A stretch of DNA of 64,000 nucleotides from Microgenomates group bacterium. GTDB lineage: Bacteria; Patescibacteriota; Microgenomatia; UBA1406; GWC2-37-13. The notes below the pieces were generated by a model that searched no databases, was not told the DNA's origin, and worked only from the letters and a program-made list of their open reading frames with translations. A program made the position numbers and the translations under genes. The stretch spans positions 78,058 through 142,057 of the forward strand of contig JARYMT010000003.1 in the NCBI GenBank assembly GCA_029906985.1, written 5' to 3'. Positions 8,050-17,663 of the stretch are shown piece after piece; position 1 is the stretch's first letter, and each line of letters opens with the position of its first letter.

Positions 8050-9771
8050 ATGGTAAAAAACAAAATTATTGAAAACTTGGTTGAAGCTTTAAAGAAAACG
8101 GGAATTAAAGAAAATTTAATTCCAAAACTAGAACAGCCAGCAAATCCATCTTTTGGCGATTATGCCAGTAATATTGCCTTAGTCCTTTCGCAAAAAATTA
8201 AAAAAAATGCCTTGGATATTGCTTATGAAATTTTGAAAAATATCAAAAAAAACGACTTAATTGAGAAGACTGAAGTCGTCAAACCAGGTTTTATTAATTT
8301 TTGGCTGACAAAAAATTATTTAATTGAAGCCGCCAATGAATTTATTAATGATCAATGGTTAAACCAAAATTTTCACAAAAAGAAAAATATTCTCTTGGAA
8401 TTTGGTCAACCTAATACTCATAAAATTCCTCATATCGGCCATTTTTTTTCCTATATTTATGGGGAAGCTTTAGCAAGAATTTTTGAGGCAGCAGGAAATA
8501 AGGTGTTTCGAATAAATTATCAGGGTGATGTAGGGCTGCATGTTGCTAAATGTTTATATGAAGTTAAAAATCAACTTGAGGTCAATAAAACAAAAACTGA
8601 AGATTTAAAAACTTTAAAAGAAAAGGTTGATTTTTTACAAAGATGTTATCAAAAAGGGGCTAAAAAATATGAAGAAGATCCTACTATTAAAGAAAAAATT
8701 GATCAATTAAACATTAAAATTTACCAAAAAGATAAAGAAATTTATAAACTATGGGAAAAAACTAGACAATGGAGTTTGGACTTTTATCAAGATTTTGAAA
8801 AAAAATTAGGAATTAAGTACGACAGGTATTATTTTGAAAGCGAAACTTCAACCTTGGGTAAAGAAATTGTTTTAAAAAATTTGGGGAAAATTTTTATAAA
8901 AAGCCAAAAGGCAATAATTTTTCCAGGGGAAAAATACCATCTCCATAATCGGGTGTTTATTAATCAATACGGCAATCCAACCTATGAAGCGAAAGATATC
9001 GGCCTTATTACTCAAAAAATGAAAGATTTTGAATTAGACCAATCGCTAGTCGCCACTGCCAGCGAACAAAATGAATATTGGAGGATAATTATCAAAGTCA
9101 GTGAGATGCTTTATCCAAAATTGGTCGGAAAGTTAAAACATATTGGTTTTGGGATGATTAACTTAACTTCTGGAAAAATGTCATCTAGAACCGGCAATAT
9201 TCTTGATCCTTTTACGCTTATAGAAACCATAAAAACTTCTATTGAAAAAAGTTTTCAAATCAAAAATAAAGATTTAGTTGAAAAAATTGCCTTAGCTGCC
9301 ATTAAATATTCTTTTTTAAATTCTGATTATAAGAAAAACATTGTTTTTGATTTGGAAAAAAGCATCAGTAAGGAGGGAAATTCTGGCCCCTACCTTCTTT
9401 ATACTTATGTTAGGACGCAAAGCGTCATTAAAAAATTTCTTCCGCCAGAAAATAATTTTTGGGTTAATTTAAAAGAAAAATTAATTGCCAATAATAGAAT
9501 GGGTTTAGAAAAAGATGAACGAGAATTATTACGTTTTTTCAATCAATATCCAGAAATTATCCAAAAAGCGGTTGATAAATATAATCCTAGTTTAATAGCC
9601 AATTATCTTTATGTCTTGGCAAAAAAATATAATTTGTTTTATCAAAATTATCCGATTTTAAAAGCAGAACAAACGATAAAAAATTTAAGATTATTGATCA
9701 CCAAAACCACCGGAAAAATTATAAAAAAAGGGCTTTATTTATTGGGAATAGAAACGGTGGAAGAAATGTAA
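8050..9771 (+). CDS. argS: Arginyl-tRNA synthetase
   Basis: Charges tRNA-Arg. The 573-residue class I enzyme has the N-terminal additional domain (residues about 1-90), the HIGH signature in NTHKIPHIGHFFSY near residue 120, and a KMSKS-type signature GKMSSRTGN near residue 377. The C-terminal helical anticodon-binding (DALR) domain begins near 455 (NSGPYLLYTYVRTQS) and runs to the end. Length is normal. TATCAT lies 8 bases before the ATG, so the mRNA may be leaderless. A tRNA-Arg(CCG) gene is present in this window at 58.5 kb. Confidence 0.95.
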   Translation: MVKNKIIENLVEALKKTGIKENLIPKLEQPANPSFGDYASNIALVLSQKIKKNALDIAYEILKNIKKNDLIEKTEVVKPGFINFWLTKNYLIEAANEFINDQWLNQNFHKKKNILLEFGQPNTHKIPHIGHFFSYIYGEALARIFEAAGNKVFRINYQGDVGLHVAKCLYEVKNQLEVNKTKTEDLKTLKEKVDFLQRCYQKGAKKYEEDPTIKEKIDQLNIKIYQKDKEIYKLWEKTRQWSLDFYQDFEKKLGIKYDRYYFESETSTLGKEIVLKNLGKIFIKSQKAIIFPGEKYHLHNRVFINQYGNPTYEAKDIGLITQKMKDFELDQSLVATASEQNEYWRIIIKVSEMLYPKLVGKLKHIGFGMINLTSGKMSSRTGNILDPFTLIETIKTSIEKSFQIKNKDLVEKIALAAIKYSFLNSDYKKNIVFDLEKSISKEGNSGPYLLYTYVRTQSVIKKFLPPENNFWVNLKEKLIANNRMGLEKDERELLRFFNQYPEIIQKAVDKYNPSLIANYLYVLAKKYNLFYQNYPILKAEQTIKNLRLLITKTTGKIIKKGLYLLGIETVEEM

Positions 9772-9810
9772 TTATAATTAATTTATTATTCGATATTTAA
9801 TTTAAAACCG

Positions 9811-11094
9811 ATGACTTTATATATCTGTTCTAATTGTGGTTACGGTTCGGCTTCCTGGCTTGGCCGCTGCCCTGATTGCGGTCAATGGAAAACTTTTGTA
9901 GAAAAATTCGAGGAAAAAAAATCAACCAAAGAAAAATTAGCCAAAGCTAGTTTTGTCCCCTTGGCTAAAATTAAATCCACTTCTTCCCAAAAAAAATCTA
10001 CTTTTCTTTACGAATTTGATCGGGTATTAGGCGGCGGAATCCTTCCTGGTGAAGTAATTTTATTGACAGGTGAACCAGGAATTGGCAAATCAACTCTCCT
10101 TTTGCAAACCTTACAAAATTTGAGTGTCGCTTATATTTCTGGAGAAGAGTCAGCCGAGCAAATTAAACAAAGAGCCGAAAGATTAGGGATCAATTTAGAA
10201 AAATTTCTTTTTTCCAACAATCTTCAGGTTGAAGGATTAATCGAAAGCTTGAATTCTTTAGTAAAAAAAATTGACGTCGTCGTAATCGATTCGGCCCAAA
10301 CAATTTATTCAAAAAATATCGATGCTCCCTCAGGTAATATCTCCCAATTAAAAGAAATTAGTCAACAATTAATTTCTTTTGCTAAAAAAAATAATCTTTG
10401 TTTGATATTAATCGGTCATGTAACAAAAGAGGGTAATATTGCCGGACCAAAAATAATGGAACATTTTGTTGATTGTGTTCTTAATTTTGAAGGCGAAAAA
10501 ATTTCTAATCATCGAATCCTTCGAGCGACTAAAAATCGATTTGGTTCTACCGACGAAATTGGGATTTTTGAAATGCGCCAAAAGGGCCTGATAGAAATCA
10601 ACAATCCTGTATTTTTTTTGGAAGAAGACAAAGAAAATGTGCCGGGAAAAGCTGTTGCCGGCGTCCTGGAAGGTAAAAGAAGTCTTTTTTTTGAAATCCA
10701 AAGTTTAACCTCTCCTTCAATTTTGGCTGTCCCAAGACGGGTAGTTAAAGGCGTTGATTACAACAAGGTCCTTTTATTATTAGCTGTCTTAAAAAAACAC
10801 CTCGGTTTGCCCCTTGACCGATTTGATGTTTATGTAAATGTGGTTGGCGGAGTAAATATAAAATCAACTTCAGCTGATCTGGCAATCGCCGCTTCAATAA
10901 TCTCTTCTCTAAAAAATAAGCCCTTGCCGAAAAAAACAGTTTTTATTGGCGAAGTTGGTCTTTTAGGCGAGGTACAAAGCGTCTATTCAATAGAAAAAAT
11001 AATCAATGATGCTCGGAGACTTAAGTTTCGGACAATTTTTTCTTCGGTTAATCTTAAAAATATCAAAGATTTAAAAAGAATTATTGTTCCCTAA
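9811..11094 (+). CDS. radA: DNA repair ATPase RadA/Sms
   Basis: Branch-migration helicase used in recombination and repair. The 427-residue protein starts with a C4 zinc finger (CSNCGYGSASWLGRCPDCG), followed by a RecA-like ATPase with Walker A GEPGIGKST near residue 90, Walker B VVVIDSAQ near 158 and the RadA-specific KNRFG motif near 243. The C-terminal third is the Lon-like domain (VNVVGGVNIKSTSADLAIA). All expected parts are present. It starts 39 bases after argS and its 3' end overlaps the convergent rodZ-like gene by 14 bases. Confidence 0.95.
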   Translation: MTLYICSNCGYGSASWLGRCPDCGQWKTFVEKFEEKKSTKEKLAKASFVPLAKIKSTSSQKKSTFLYEFDRVLGGGILPGEVILLTGEPGIGKSTLLLQTLQNLSVAYISGEESAEQIKQRAERLGINLEKFLFSNNLQVEGLIESLNSLVKKIDVVVIDSAQTIYSKNIDAPSGNISQLKEISQQLISFAKKNNLCLILIGHVTKEGNIAGPKIMEHFVDCVLNFEGEKISNHRILRATKNRFGSTDEIGIFEMRQKGLIEINNPVFFLEEDKENVPGKAVAGVLEGKRSLFFEIQSLTSPSILAVPRRVVKGVDYNKVLLLLAVLKKHLGLPLDRFDVYVNVVGGVNIKSTSADLAIAASIISSLKNKPLPKKTVFIGEVGLLGEVQSVYSIEKIINDARRLKFRTIFSSVNLKNIKDLKRIIVP

Positions 11095-11704
11095 AAAATT
11101 CTTTAGTTAAGGTAGTTTTTTTACCGTTGGCTCCGATTGCTTCAATAATTAAAATATTTTTACCCGGTTTTAAAGGAAATTGATAATCAAATATTCCTTC
11201 TTTATTTTGATATACTCTTTCACCAAATATGGTGATTGTCGTTTCTTTTTCAGTCTTTCCAATGATAGTAATTCGATCTTCTCTTTTAAAAACGGTTGTT
11301 TTGGGAGAAATAATGGTAATTTTTGGAGGCGATAAAAATAATTTTAACTGGATTAAAAAATATCCAAAAAAAAACAAAAAAATTATTACCAAGAAAACCA
11401 AAGCGATTTTTTTGGTCTGCGGCGTCAGATATTGGCTAGCAATCCTTTTTTTAAATTTGACTTCTTCGGTTTTTTCATAATCTCGGCGGAAAAAAGCTAG
11501 AGTCTTATCGGGATTAAGAGAGAGGGCTTTTGAATAGTTTTTGATTATTCCCTCGATATAAATTTTTGAGCTAAAAACCGACCATTTATTTTTTTCGATT
11601 GCCTCAAGAAATTTCTTTCGAACTTTAATTTTTTTTTCAATATCAATTAAGGTCAGACCTTTTTGTTCTCGTTCTTTTTTGAAAATATCTCCTACAGTCA
11701 ACAT
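11081..11704 (-). CDS. RodZ-like membrane protein: cytoplasmic HTH, one TM segment, extracytoplasmic Ig-like domain
   Basis: The N-terminus (residues about 1-75: IFKKEREQKGLTLIDIEKKIKV) is a RodZ-type helix-turn-helix, which in RodZ binds MreB and links the cytoskeleton to cell-wall growth. One membrane helix lies near 100-122. The outer part, about 130-207, is a short Ig-like fold (ITIISPKTTVF, ITIIGKTEKETTITIFG) similar to one in the protein at 41691-42164. Last gene of the leftward run that begins with hrcA; its end overlaps radA on the other strand. Whether MreB exists in this organism cannot be seen here. Confidence 0.78.
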   Translation of the reverse strand: MLTVGDIFKKEREQKGLTLIDIEKKIKVRKKFLEAIEKNKWSVFSSKIYIEGIIKNYSKALSLNPDKTLAFFRRDYEKTEEVKFKKRIASQYLTPQTKKIALVFLVIIFLFFFGYFLIQLKLFLSPPKITIISPKTTVFKREDRITIIGKTEKETTITIFGERVYQNKEGIFDYQFPLKPGKNILIIEAIGANGKKTTLTKEFFREQ

Positions 11705-11741
11705 GTCGATAAATTTAAAACCTCTTTTTAATTTTTAACTA

Positions 11742-12302
11742 CTAAGCGCGACCAGTATATTCGCCGGTTTCGGGATTAACAGAAATAATATCTCCTTTTT
11801 TAACAAATAATGGAACCATGACAACTACTCCTGTCTCTAGCTTAGCTGGTTTTTTTGCTCCCGTTACCGTATCGCCTTTTATTGCTTCTTCGGTTTCGAT
11901 GATTTTTAATTTGACGCTTAATGGAGGTTTAATATTTAAGGGTTTTTCATTTTGAAGATAAACATAATATTTGTCACCTTCTTTTAAATAAAAAGAGGTG
12001 TCCCCAACGACGGAAATCGGTAAAGAATATTGATTATAACTTTTCTCATCCATAAAATATAAATTGCTTTCATCTTTGTAAAGGAACTGCATTTCTACTG
12101 ATTCTACTTCTACCAATTCAACTGGTTCGTTTGATTTAAAAGTATAATCAATGTTTTTCCCCGAATGAAGGTTTTTTAAGCGTGTTTTCATCAGGGCTGA
12201 TCCTTTTCCCGGAGAATAGAATTCAGCTTTTTGTATTTGCCAAATCTCTCCTTGATGATAAACAAATTCACCTTTTTTTAAATTACCAGCATTGGTTTTC
12301 AT
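11742..12302 (-). CDS. efp: Elongation factor P
   Basis: Binds ribosomes stalled on polyproline stretches and restores peptide-bond formation. The 186-residue protein has the KOW-like N-domain and two OB domains. The tip of domain I carries SPGKGSA, placing a lysine at the position modified by EpmA in many bacteria. The gene directly upstream (52 bases) encodes an EpmA-like ligase, so this EF-P is probably lysylated on that residue. It is part of the hrcA-led leftward run. Full length, with the C-terminal signature VNPETGEYTGRA. Confidence 0.95.
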   Translation of the reverse strand: MKTNAGNLKKGEFVYHQGEIWQIQKAEFYSPGKGSALMKTRLKNLHSGKNIDYTFKSNEPVELVEVESVEMQFLYKDESNLYFMDEKSYNQYSLPISVVGDTSFYLKEGDKYYVYLQNEKPLNIKPPLSVKLKIIETEEAIKGDTVTGAKKPAKLETGVVVMVPLFVKKGDIISVNPETGEYTGRA

Positions 12303-12353
12303 GTCTTTTTAAATTAATAAGATAATAGATTTTGAAATAATAATTTCAATTTG

Positions 12354-13433
12354 TTAAGTAATATTAATCAATTTCAATTTATCGATCGAACTTGCGTCAC
12401 AAAATATCATCGCTAGTCGATCGACCCCGATGGCAATTCCGGCACAAGGATTAAGTCCATATTTTAACGCCTCAATAAATCCTTTGTCAACCCGAGCGAT
12501 CGTCTTTTTTTGTTTTTTTATTTTTGCTAATTCTTGACCAAATCTATTCTCTTGTTCTTTCCAATCAGTTAATTCAGTATAACAATCCCCCAACTCAATT
12601 CCCTCAATATAAAATTCAAATCTTTGGCTGGTTTTTTTGTCTGGATTCAGTTTGGCTAAAGCAGCAAATTCTTTAGGATAATCATAAATTAAGGTTGGGT
12701 AACCGTTTTTACCTAACCACGGCTCTATTTCTTGGCTATAAATCTGCGACCAAACATCTTCGTAAGAAAAACCTTTTACCTGGTAGCCTTTTTTTTCTGC
12801 TTTTTTTATAAATAATTGATGATCAAAAAGCTCTTTACTTGATATTCCTGCGTATTTTTTAAACGCTTCGCTGACCGAAATTTTTTCCCAGTTTTTAAAA
12901 GAAATTAATTTGCCTTTATAAATAATGGAAAAATCATGTTTCCTTTGTTTTAGAATTTTCTTTGTTATTCCAAATTTCTTTCGAAAGTTTACCACCGATC
13001 CCGAAACAAGCCAAGAATAACACCGCTCAGCAATAAAGCTTAACATTTCTATAACTTCTTCTGCCACATCCATATAATTTGCTTTTGTTTTATAAAATTC
13101 AAGCATCATAAATTCTGGCGAATGAAGTGAAGAGTTTGGTTCACAATTTCTAAACGATTTGCCCAGATAATAACAATCACCGACACCATAAGCTAAAAGT
13201 CTTTTTAAAAACAACTCTGGCGAAGGGGTTAAATATAATTTTTCTTTTTTATCTAAATATTTAAATTCTGTCTCAAATATCTCAAGATACGATTCGGGAA
13301 TTAAAGAAGGAGATAATACTGGTAGTTCTATTTTTAAATAACCTTTCTTATCTAAAAATTCCTCAATTGCTTTAAGGACCAAAAGATAAATTTGATAATT
13401 TTTCAAATTTTCTACGGTGGTTTTTATTTGCAT
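12354..13433 (-). CDS. epmA: EpmA/GenX-like lysine ligase (class II LysRS catalytic domain) for EF-P
   Basis: A 359-residue class II aminoacyl-tRNA synthetase core without the anticodon-binding OB domain, as in EpmA (PoxA/GenX), which attaches lysine or (R)-beta-lysine to EF-P. Motif 2 is seen as GKSFRNCEPNSSLHSPEFMMLEFY near residues 90-115, and motif 3 as AGIAIGVDRLAMIF near 335. GIELGDCYTELTDWKEQENRF matches the family. The next gene downstream is efp with the modifiable Lys, which strongly supports the assignment over a stand-alone LysRS paralogue. EpmB, which makes beta-lysine, is not in the window, so the donor could be alpha-lysine. Confidence 0.85.
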   Translation of the reverse strand: MQIKTTVENLKNYQIYLLVLKAIEEFLDKKGYLKIELPVLSPSLIPESYLEIFETEFKYLDKKEKLYLTPSPELFLKRLLAYGVGDCYYLGKSFRNCEPNSSLHSPEFMMLEFYKTKANYMDVAEEVIEMLSFIAERCYSWLVSGSVVNFRKKFGITKKILKQRKHDFSIIYKGKLISFKNWEKISVSEAFKKYAGISSKELFDHQLFIKKAEKKGYQVKGFSYEDVWSQIYSQEIEPWLGKNGYPTLIYDYPKEFAALAKLNPDKKTSQRFEFYIEGIELGDCYTELTDWKEQENRFGQELAKIKKQKKTIARVDKGFIEALKYGLNPCAGIAIGVDRLAMIFCDASSIDKLKLINIT

Positions 13434-13496
13434 ATTATTTCTTGCTCCTTTTTAAGGCTAAAAATTTATTGAAAAATGTTTTTTTATTTATATTTT

Positions 13497-14357
13497 TTAT
13501 ATCTCTTTGGCTAATTCTTCCAATAGTTTTTTCCCTCTGGTAGAAACTCGTTCGGGAACCTCAATTTTAAGAATGACATACTGATCGCCTTTTTTATTGG
13601 AGTTTGGATAAGGAATTCCTTTGGCCCGCAATCTAATCAGTGTCCCTGATGAGGTCCCCGGTCGAATTCTAAGTTTAACCTCTCCTTCGATAGTAGGAAC
13701 AACAACCGTCCCGCCTAAAACTGCCAGAGGAAAATTTATTTTTTTTTCATAATAAATATCCTGACCTTCTCTCCTAAAAAAAGAGTGAGGTTGAACATTA
13801 ACAATTAAATCAAAATTAGAAAAACGAATTCGGGTACCATTATCAACTCCGGCAGGAATTTTAATTGTTTTCTTCTCTCCTTTAATTACTACTTGTTTAG
13901 TCGTCCCCTTAACTGCTTCGTCAAAAGTTAAATTAATTTCATAAAGATCACGCCGAGGTCTTCTTCTTGATGAAAAAGGCGATTGAAAGCCAAAAAATTG
14001 TTCAAAAATTTCAAAGGGATCAGAAAAACCACCGAAATCAAACCCTTCGAAAGGAAAACCGCCACCGGTGGAAGTATAAGTATATGTAAATGGTCCTTCT
14101 CGATAGGTGTAGCTTTGAGGACCGGCGCCAGCGGATGCTCTTTCAAAAACCTCTGGTCCGTATTGATCATACATTTCCCTTTTTTTGGGATCAGATAAAA
14201 CCTCAAAGGCTTTATTGATTTCTTTGAATTTTTTTTCTGCCTCGGGAGATTTGTTTCGATCCGGATGCCATTTTAGTGCTAATCGACGATAAGCTGATTT
14301 TATCTCGGCTTCGGTGGCGTTTTTTGAAACACCAAGTATTTCATAATAATTTGTCAT
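13497..14357 (-). CDS. dnaJ: DnaJ-type co-chaperone without zinc-finger domain
   Basis: Stimulates the DnaK ATPase and delivers clients. The chosen start gives [11 protein letters not shown], where J-domains begin; a longer frame would start 11 codons earlier. The J-domain carries the HPD tripeptide in KWHPDRN near residue 33. A Gly/Phe-rich linker (about 75-125) follows, then the C-terminal peptide-binding domains ([24 protein letters not shown]). The four CxxCxGxG repeats of type I DnaJ are absent, so it is a type II/CbpA-like protein. The gene lies 53 bases after dnaK in the hrcA-grpE-dnaK-dnaJ operon, so it is probably the main DnaJ. Confidence 0.88.
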   Translation of the reverse strand: MTNYYEILGVSKNATEAEIKSAYRRLALKWHPDRNKSPEAEKKFKEINKAFEVLSDPKKREMYDQYGPEVFERASAGAGPQSYTYREGPFTYTYTSTGGGFPFEGFDFGGFSDPFEIFEQFFGFQSPFSSRRRPRRDLYEINLTFDEAVKGTTKQVVIKGEKKTIKIPAGVDNGTRIRFSNFDLIVNVQPHSFFRREGQDIYYEKKINFPLAVLGGTVVVPTIEGEVKLRIRPGTSSGTLIRLRAKGIPYPNSNKKGDQYVILKIEVPERVSTRGKKLLEELAKEI

Positions 14358-14410
14358 AAATATCGAAACTAAATTAAAAATCGCAATCAATGACTACTGG
14401 ATTGATTATT

Positions 14411-16294
14411 TTAATTGACTACCTCCCCTTCTTCAACATCTTTTTTATTATCTTTTTTACCTTTTTTTTCATCTTTGGGTTGATTTGGTTGACTAGAGTT
14501 AGGCGGATTATACATCGCTTGGCCAATTTTTTGTAAAGATTCGGAAAGCGATTGGGTCTTCGCCTCAATTTTCTCTTTATCATCTTTCTCCAAAACGTTT
14601 TTTAAATCTTTAATTTTTTCTTCAACTTCTTTTTTAACATCAGGATTAACTTTGTCTCCCGCATCTTTTAATGATTTTTCCGCCACATAAATTAGATTTT
14701 CCGCTTTATTCCTTATCTCAATTAGTTCTTTTTTTGCTTTATCTTCTTCGGCGTGTTTTTCTGCTTCTTCTTTCATTTTTTCAATTTCTTCTTTACTTAA
14801 TCCAGTCGAACCAGTGATCTTAATGCTTTGAGATCTGCCAGTGGCTTTATCTTTAGCGGTCACCGACAAAATTCCTGAAGCATCCAAATCAAAAGTCACT
14901 TCAATTTGAGGAACTCCTCGGGGCGCCGGCGGAATACCATCTAAAATAAATCTACCCAAGGATTTGTTGTCTTGGGCCATTGGCCGTTCGCCCTGCAAAA
15001 CATGAATTTCTACCTGTGTTTGATTATCAGCGGCTGTAGAAAAAATTTCTGTTTTTGATGTTGGAATAGTCGTATTTCTTGGAATCAGGGCTGTCATTAC
15101 TCCTCCTAAGGTCTCTACTCCCAAAGTCAAGGGGGTGACATCAAGCAATACCACATCTTTTGTTTCACCGGTGAGAACACCTCCTTGAATCGCGGCACCA
15201 ACCGCCACCACTTCATCGGGATTAACTGACCGATTCGGCTCTTTGCCAAAAAATTTTTTTACTTCTTCGATCACTTTTGGCATTCTAGTCATTCCTCCAA
15301 CTAAAACTATTTCATCAATTTTATCCACCTCAACTTTGGCGTCTTTAAGACATTTTTTTACCGGTTCAAATGTTTTATTAATTAAATTGCTAACCAAAGA
15401 TTCCAATTTAGCTCGGGTTAACTTCATTACCAAATGAAGTGGTTGATCATCTTTAACAGTAATAAAAGGTAAATTAATTTCCGTCTCCAATGAGGAAGAT
15501 AATTCGATTTTAGCTTTTTCAGCGGCATCTCTTAATCTTTGCAACGCTTGAGGATCTTTTCTTAAGTCAATACCGTTTTCTTTTTTAAACTCGTCGGCAA
15601 TATAATCAAGAATTACTTTGTCAAAATCATCTCCTCCTAAATGAGTGTCGCCGTTAGTCGCCTTAACTTGAAAGACGCCTTCACCCAACTCCAGAACCGT
15701 AATATCAAAAGTTCCTCCACCCAAGTCATAAACAGCGATTGTATGAGCGTGTTTTTTATCTAATCCATAGGCTAATGCCGCCGCTGTAGGCTCATTAATT
15801 ATCCTCACCACTTCTAAACCGGCAATCTCGCCTGCTTGTTTGGTTGCTTGTCTTTGAGCATCATCAAAATAGGCGGGAACGGTAATCACCGCTTTTTCAA
15901 CTTTTTCACCCAAGTAAGCTTCAGCATCGTTTTTGATCTTTTGAAGAATCATCGCCGAAATTTCTTGAGGGGTATAAGTTTTTCCCGCTACTTCAACAAC
16001 CGCCATCCCATCCCGACCTTCTACAATTTTATATGGCAACCATTTCATATCATACTGGACAGATTCATCTTTAAATCGTCTTCCCATCAATCTTTTAATC
16101 GAAAAAATTGTTTGTTTGGGATTAATAATCATTTGCCTTTTGGCCACATCACCAACAATTCTTTTTACCGGATCAACTACCGAGGGAAAAACATTCCGTC
16201 CCTCTTGGGAATAAATCACTTTTGGCTTTCCGCCTTCCATAACAGCTACACAAGAATTGGTTGTGCCTAAATCAATACCGATTATTTTGTTCAT
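14411..16294 (-). CDS. dnaK: Chaperone DnaK (Hsp70)
   Basis: ATP-driven folding chaperone. 627 residues, with [18 protein letters not shown] at the start, the phosphate-binding [17 protein letters not shown] near residue 190, LVGGMTRMP near 330, the linker [14 protein letters not shown] near 380, the substrate-binding beta domain, and a helical lid with a Lys/Glu-rich tail. It matches bacterial DnaK throughout. It sits between grpE (22 bases upstream) and dnaJ, and is presumably controlled with hrcA from the promoter near 17.69 kb. Confidence 0.98.
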   Translation of the reverse strand: MNKIIGIDLGTTNSCVAVMEGGKPKVIYSQEGRNVFPSVVDPVKRIVGDVAKRQMIINPKQTIFSIKRLMGRRFKDESVQYDMKWLPYKIVEGRDGMAVVEVAGKTYTPQEISAMILQKIKNDAEAYLGEKVEKAVITVPAYFDDAQRQATKQAGEIAGLEVVRIINEPTAAALAYGLDKKHAHTIAVYDLGGGTFDITVLELGEGVFQVKATNGDTHLGGDDFDKVILDYIADEFKKENGIDLRKDPQALQRLRDAAEKAKIELSSSLETEINLPFITVKDDQPLHLVMKLTRAKLESLVSNLINKTFEPVKKCLKDAKVEVDKIDEIVLVGGMTRMPKVIEEVKKFFGKEPNRSVNPDEVVAVGAAIQGGVLTGETKDVVLLDVTPLTLGVETLGGVMTALIPRNTTIPTSKTEIFSTAADNQTQVEIHVLQGERPMAQDNKSLGRFILDGIPPAPRGVPQIEVTFDLDASGILSVTAKDKATGRSQSIKITGSTGLSKEEIEKMKEEAEKHAEEDKAKKELIEIRNKAENLIYVAEKSLKDAGDKVNPDVKKEVEEKIKDLKNVLEKDDKEKIEAKTQSLSESLQKIGQAMYNPPNSSQPNQPKDEKKGKKDNKKDVEEGEVVN

Positions 16295-16316
16295 AGGTTT
16301 TTAAAAAAACTTTTAA

Positions 16317-16847
16317 TTACATATAATCGCCTTTTAAAAGCTCTTCCTTAGCTTTTTTTGTCTCTTCTTCTTCAACTTTTTGTTTGCTTACTTTAACCAA
16401 TGCCACCCTAAACACTTCATTGTTAAGCTTATATCCTTTCCTGACAACCTCGACTACCTGATTATCTTTTTCACCCTTAACGACTTCAACTGCTTCCGCC
16501 AAATGAGGATCAAATTCTTTGCCTAAAATATTGATTTCTTCCAATCCCTCGTTTTTTAAAATCTGCAAAAAATTGTCTTTTATCATCGTTAAGCCCTTGT
16601 CTTTATTAAATATTTCTGCTTTTTCAAGATTGTCAAGAAAGGGCAAAAGCTTTAAGATAAATTCTTTTTTGGCATTATCAAATATCTTTCTTTTTTCTTC
16701 ATTGACTCTTTTCTCAAAGTTTTGATAATCAGCCAAAACTCTTAAATATTTGCTTTTAATTTCTTCTAATTCTTTTTTTAACTTTTTACAATCCAAACAT
16801 GTTGTTGACGAAACTATGCTTTTTTTCCTTTTTTTTTCTGTATCCAT
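16317..16847 (-). CDS. grpE: Nucleotide exchange factor GrpE
   Basis: Releases ADP from DnaK. 176 residues: a charged N-terminus with an unusual CLDCKKLK patch near residue 17, a long coiled coil (about 20-75, including RVLADYQNFEKRV), then the C-terminal beta domain with FDPHLAEAVEVV and LNNEVFRVALVKVSK. The family motifs RxxAdyxNfxkR and the beta domain are clear. Two Cys residues spaced CxxC near the N-terminus are not typical. Lies 36 bases after hrcA. Confidence 0.92.
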   Translation of the reverse strand: MDTEKKRKKSIVSSTTCLDCKKLKKELEEIKSKYLRVLADYQNFEKRVNEEKRKIFDNAKKEFILKLLPFLDNLEKAEIFNKDKGLTMIKDNFLQILKNEGLEEINILGKEFDPHLAEAVEVVKGEKDNQVVEVVRKGYKLNNEVFRVALVKVSKQKVEEEETKKAKEELLKGDYM

Positions 16848-16883
16848 TTCAAAAAAAACTTATAACTTCATTAATTAAAAAAA

Positions 16884-17621
16884 TTAGCCTTGATTTTTCA
16901 AAATGCTTTCAATCAAGGAAGAAAAATAAGATATTTGTGGTGTAATAATATCATAACTCATTCTTTTTGGTCCAACAACGCCAATGATTCCTTTAGTTTT
17001 TTCTGATTTAAATTCGCCAAAAACACAGGCGCAGGTTTCAAAAATTGGGTCGTTAAAATCTTCTTGGTCTAAAAAATAGAAAATGTCACGATCAATATGC
17101 AAAACCTGCTCCAAAATTTTTTCCCAATAGTCAACTTCGTCTAGTCTTTCAAATAATGTTTTAGATAAATTTAAATCCAAAAATTCCGGTAAATTAAATA
17201 GGTTAGCCACTCCCGCATAAAATAATTCTCCTCGATCGGTGGCGGCTAAAGACAATAAGTTGGTTTTTTTCGCTAAAACCTTGGTCGCTTGAGATAATAA
17301 TCGGTGTATTTCACCTCTTTCATCCCAAATACTATTTTTATAAGCCACTTCATCGACCGTCGATAGATCTTTTTTTGGCATTAAAGTCTGGATATAAAAA
17401 CGAAAGCCTTTGGCTGAAGGAATTCTTCCTGAAGAAAAATGAGACTTTCGAATATAACCCTTTTTTGCCAAAATTACCATTTCATTTCTTATCGTCGCCG
17501 GAGAAATGCCTAATTTGTATTTTTTTTCCAATATCTCCGAACCAACCGGTTCACCGGTCTCGGTGTACTCCTGAATAATGGATTTAAGAATATCAATTTG
17601 CCTTTGAGTTAATTCTTCCAT
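16884..17621 (-). CDS. hrcA: Heat-inducible transcription repressor HrcA, short form
   Basis: Represses the class I heat-shock operons. The N-terminal winged helix (residues about 1-95) is well conserved: TQRQIDILKSIIQEYTETGEPVGS, SPATIRNEM and SSGRIPSAKGFRFYI. The rest is a GAF-like domain, ending in IGVVGPKRMSYD near 220. At 245 residues it is about 100 shorter than typical HrcA; the inserted dimerising domain appears reduced. First gene of the operon. Its own promoter carries an inverted repeat unlike the standard CIRCE sequence, and an AGGA 8 bases before the ATG lies in a hairpin. Confidence 0.92.
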   Translation of the reverse strand: MEELTQRQIDILKSIIQEYTETGEPVGSEILEKKYKLGISPATIRNEMVILAKKGYIRKSHFSSGRIPSAKGFRFYIQTLMPKKDLSTVDEVAYKNSIWDERGEIHRLLSQATKVLAKKTNLLSLAATDRGELFYAGVANLFNLPEFLDLNLSKTLFERLDEVDYWEKILEQVLHIDRDIFYFLDQEDFNDPIFETCACVFGEFKSEKTKGIIGVVGPKRMSYDIITPQISYFSSLIESILKNQG

Positions 17622-17629
17622 ATCTTAAG

Positions 17630-17663
17630 TCCTAATTGAGAAACAATAAAAAAACAATTAGGA
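17630..17663 (-). promoter_or_regulatory. 5'-UTR hairpin covering the hrcA Shine-Dalgarno sequence (candidate RNA thermometer)
   Basis: The predicted hrcA leader contains a perfect 9-bp inverted repeat (TCCTAATTG at one arm, CAATTAGGA at the other) around a 16-base U-rich loop. The 3' arm contains AGGA, spaced 8 bases from the ATG at 17621. In the folded RNA this AGGA would be paired with UCCU. The stem is mostly A-U, so it could melt on heating. The pairing is seen in the sequence; thermosensing is inferred. Confidence 0.5.
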
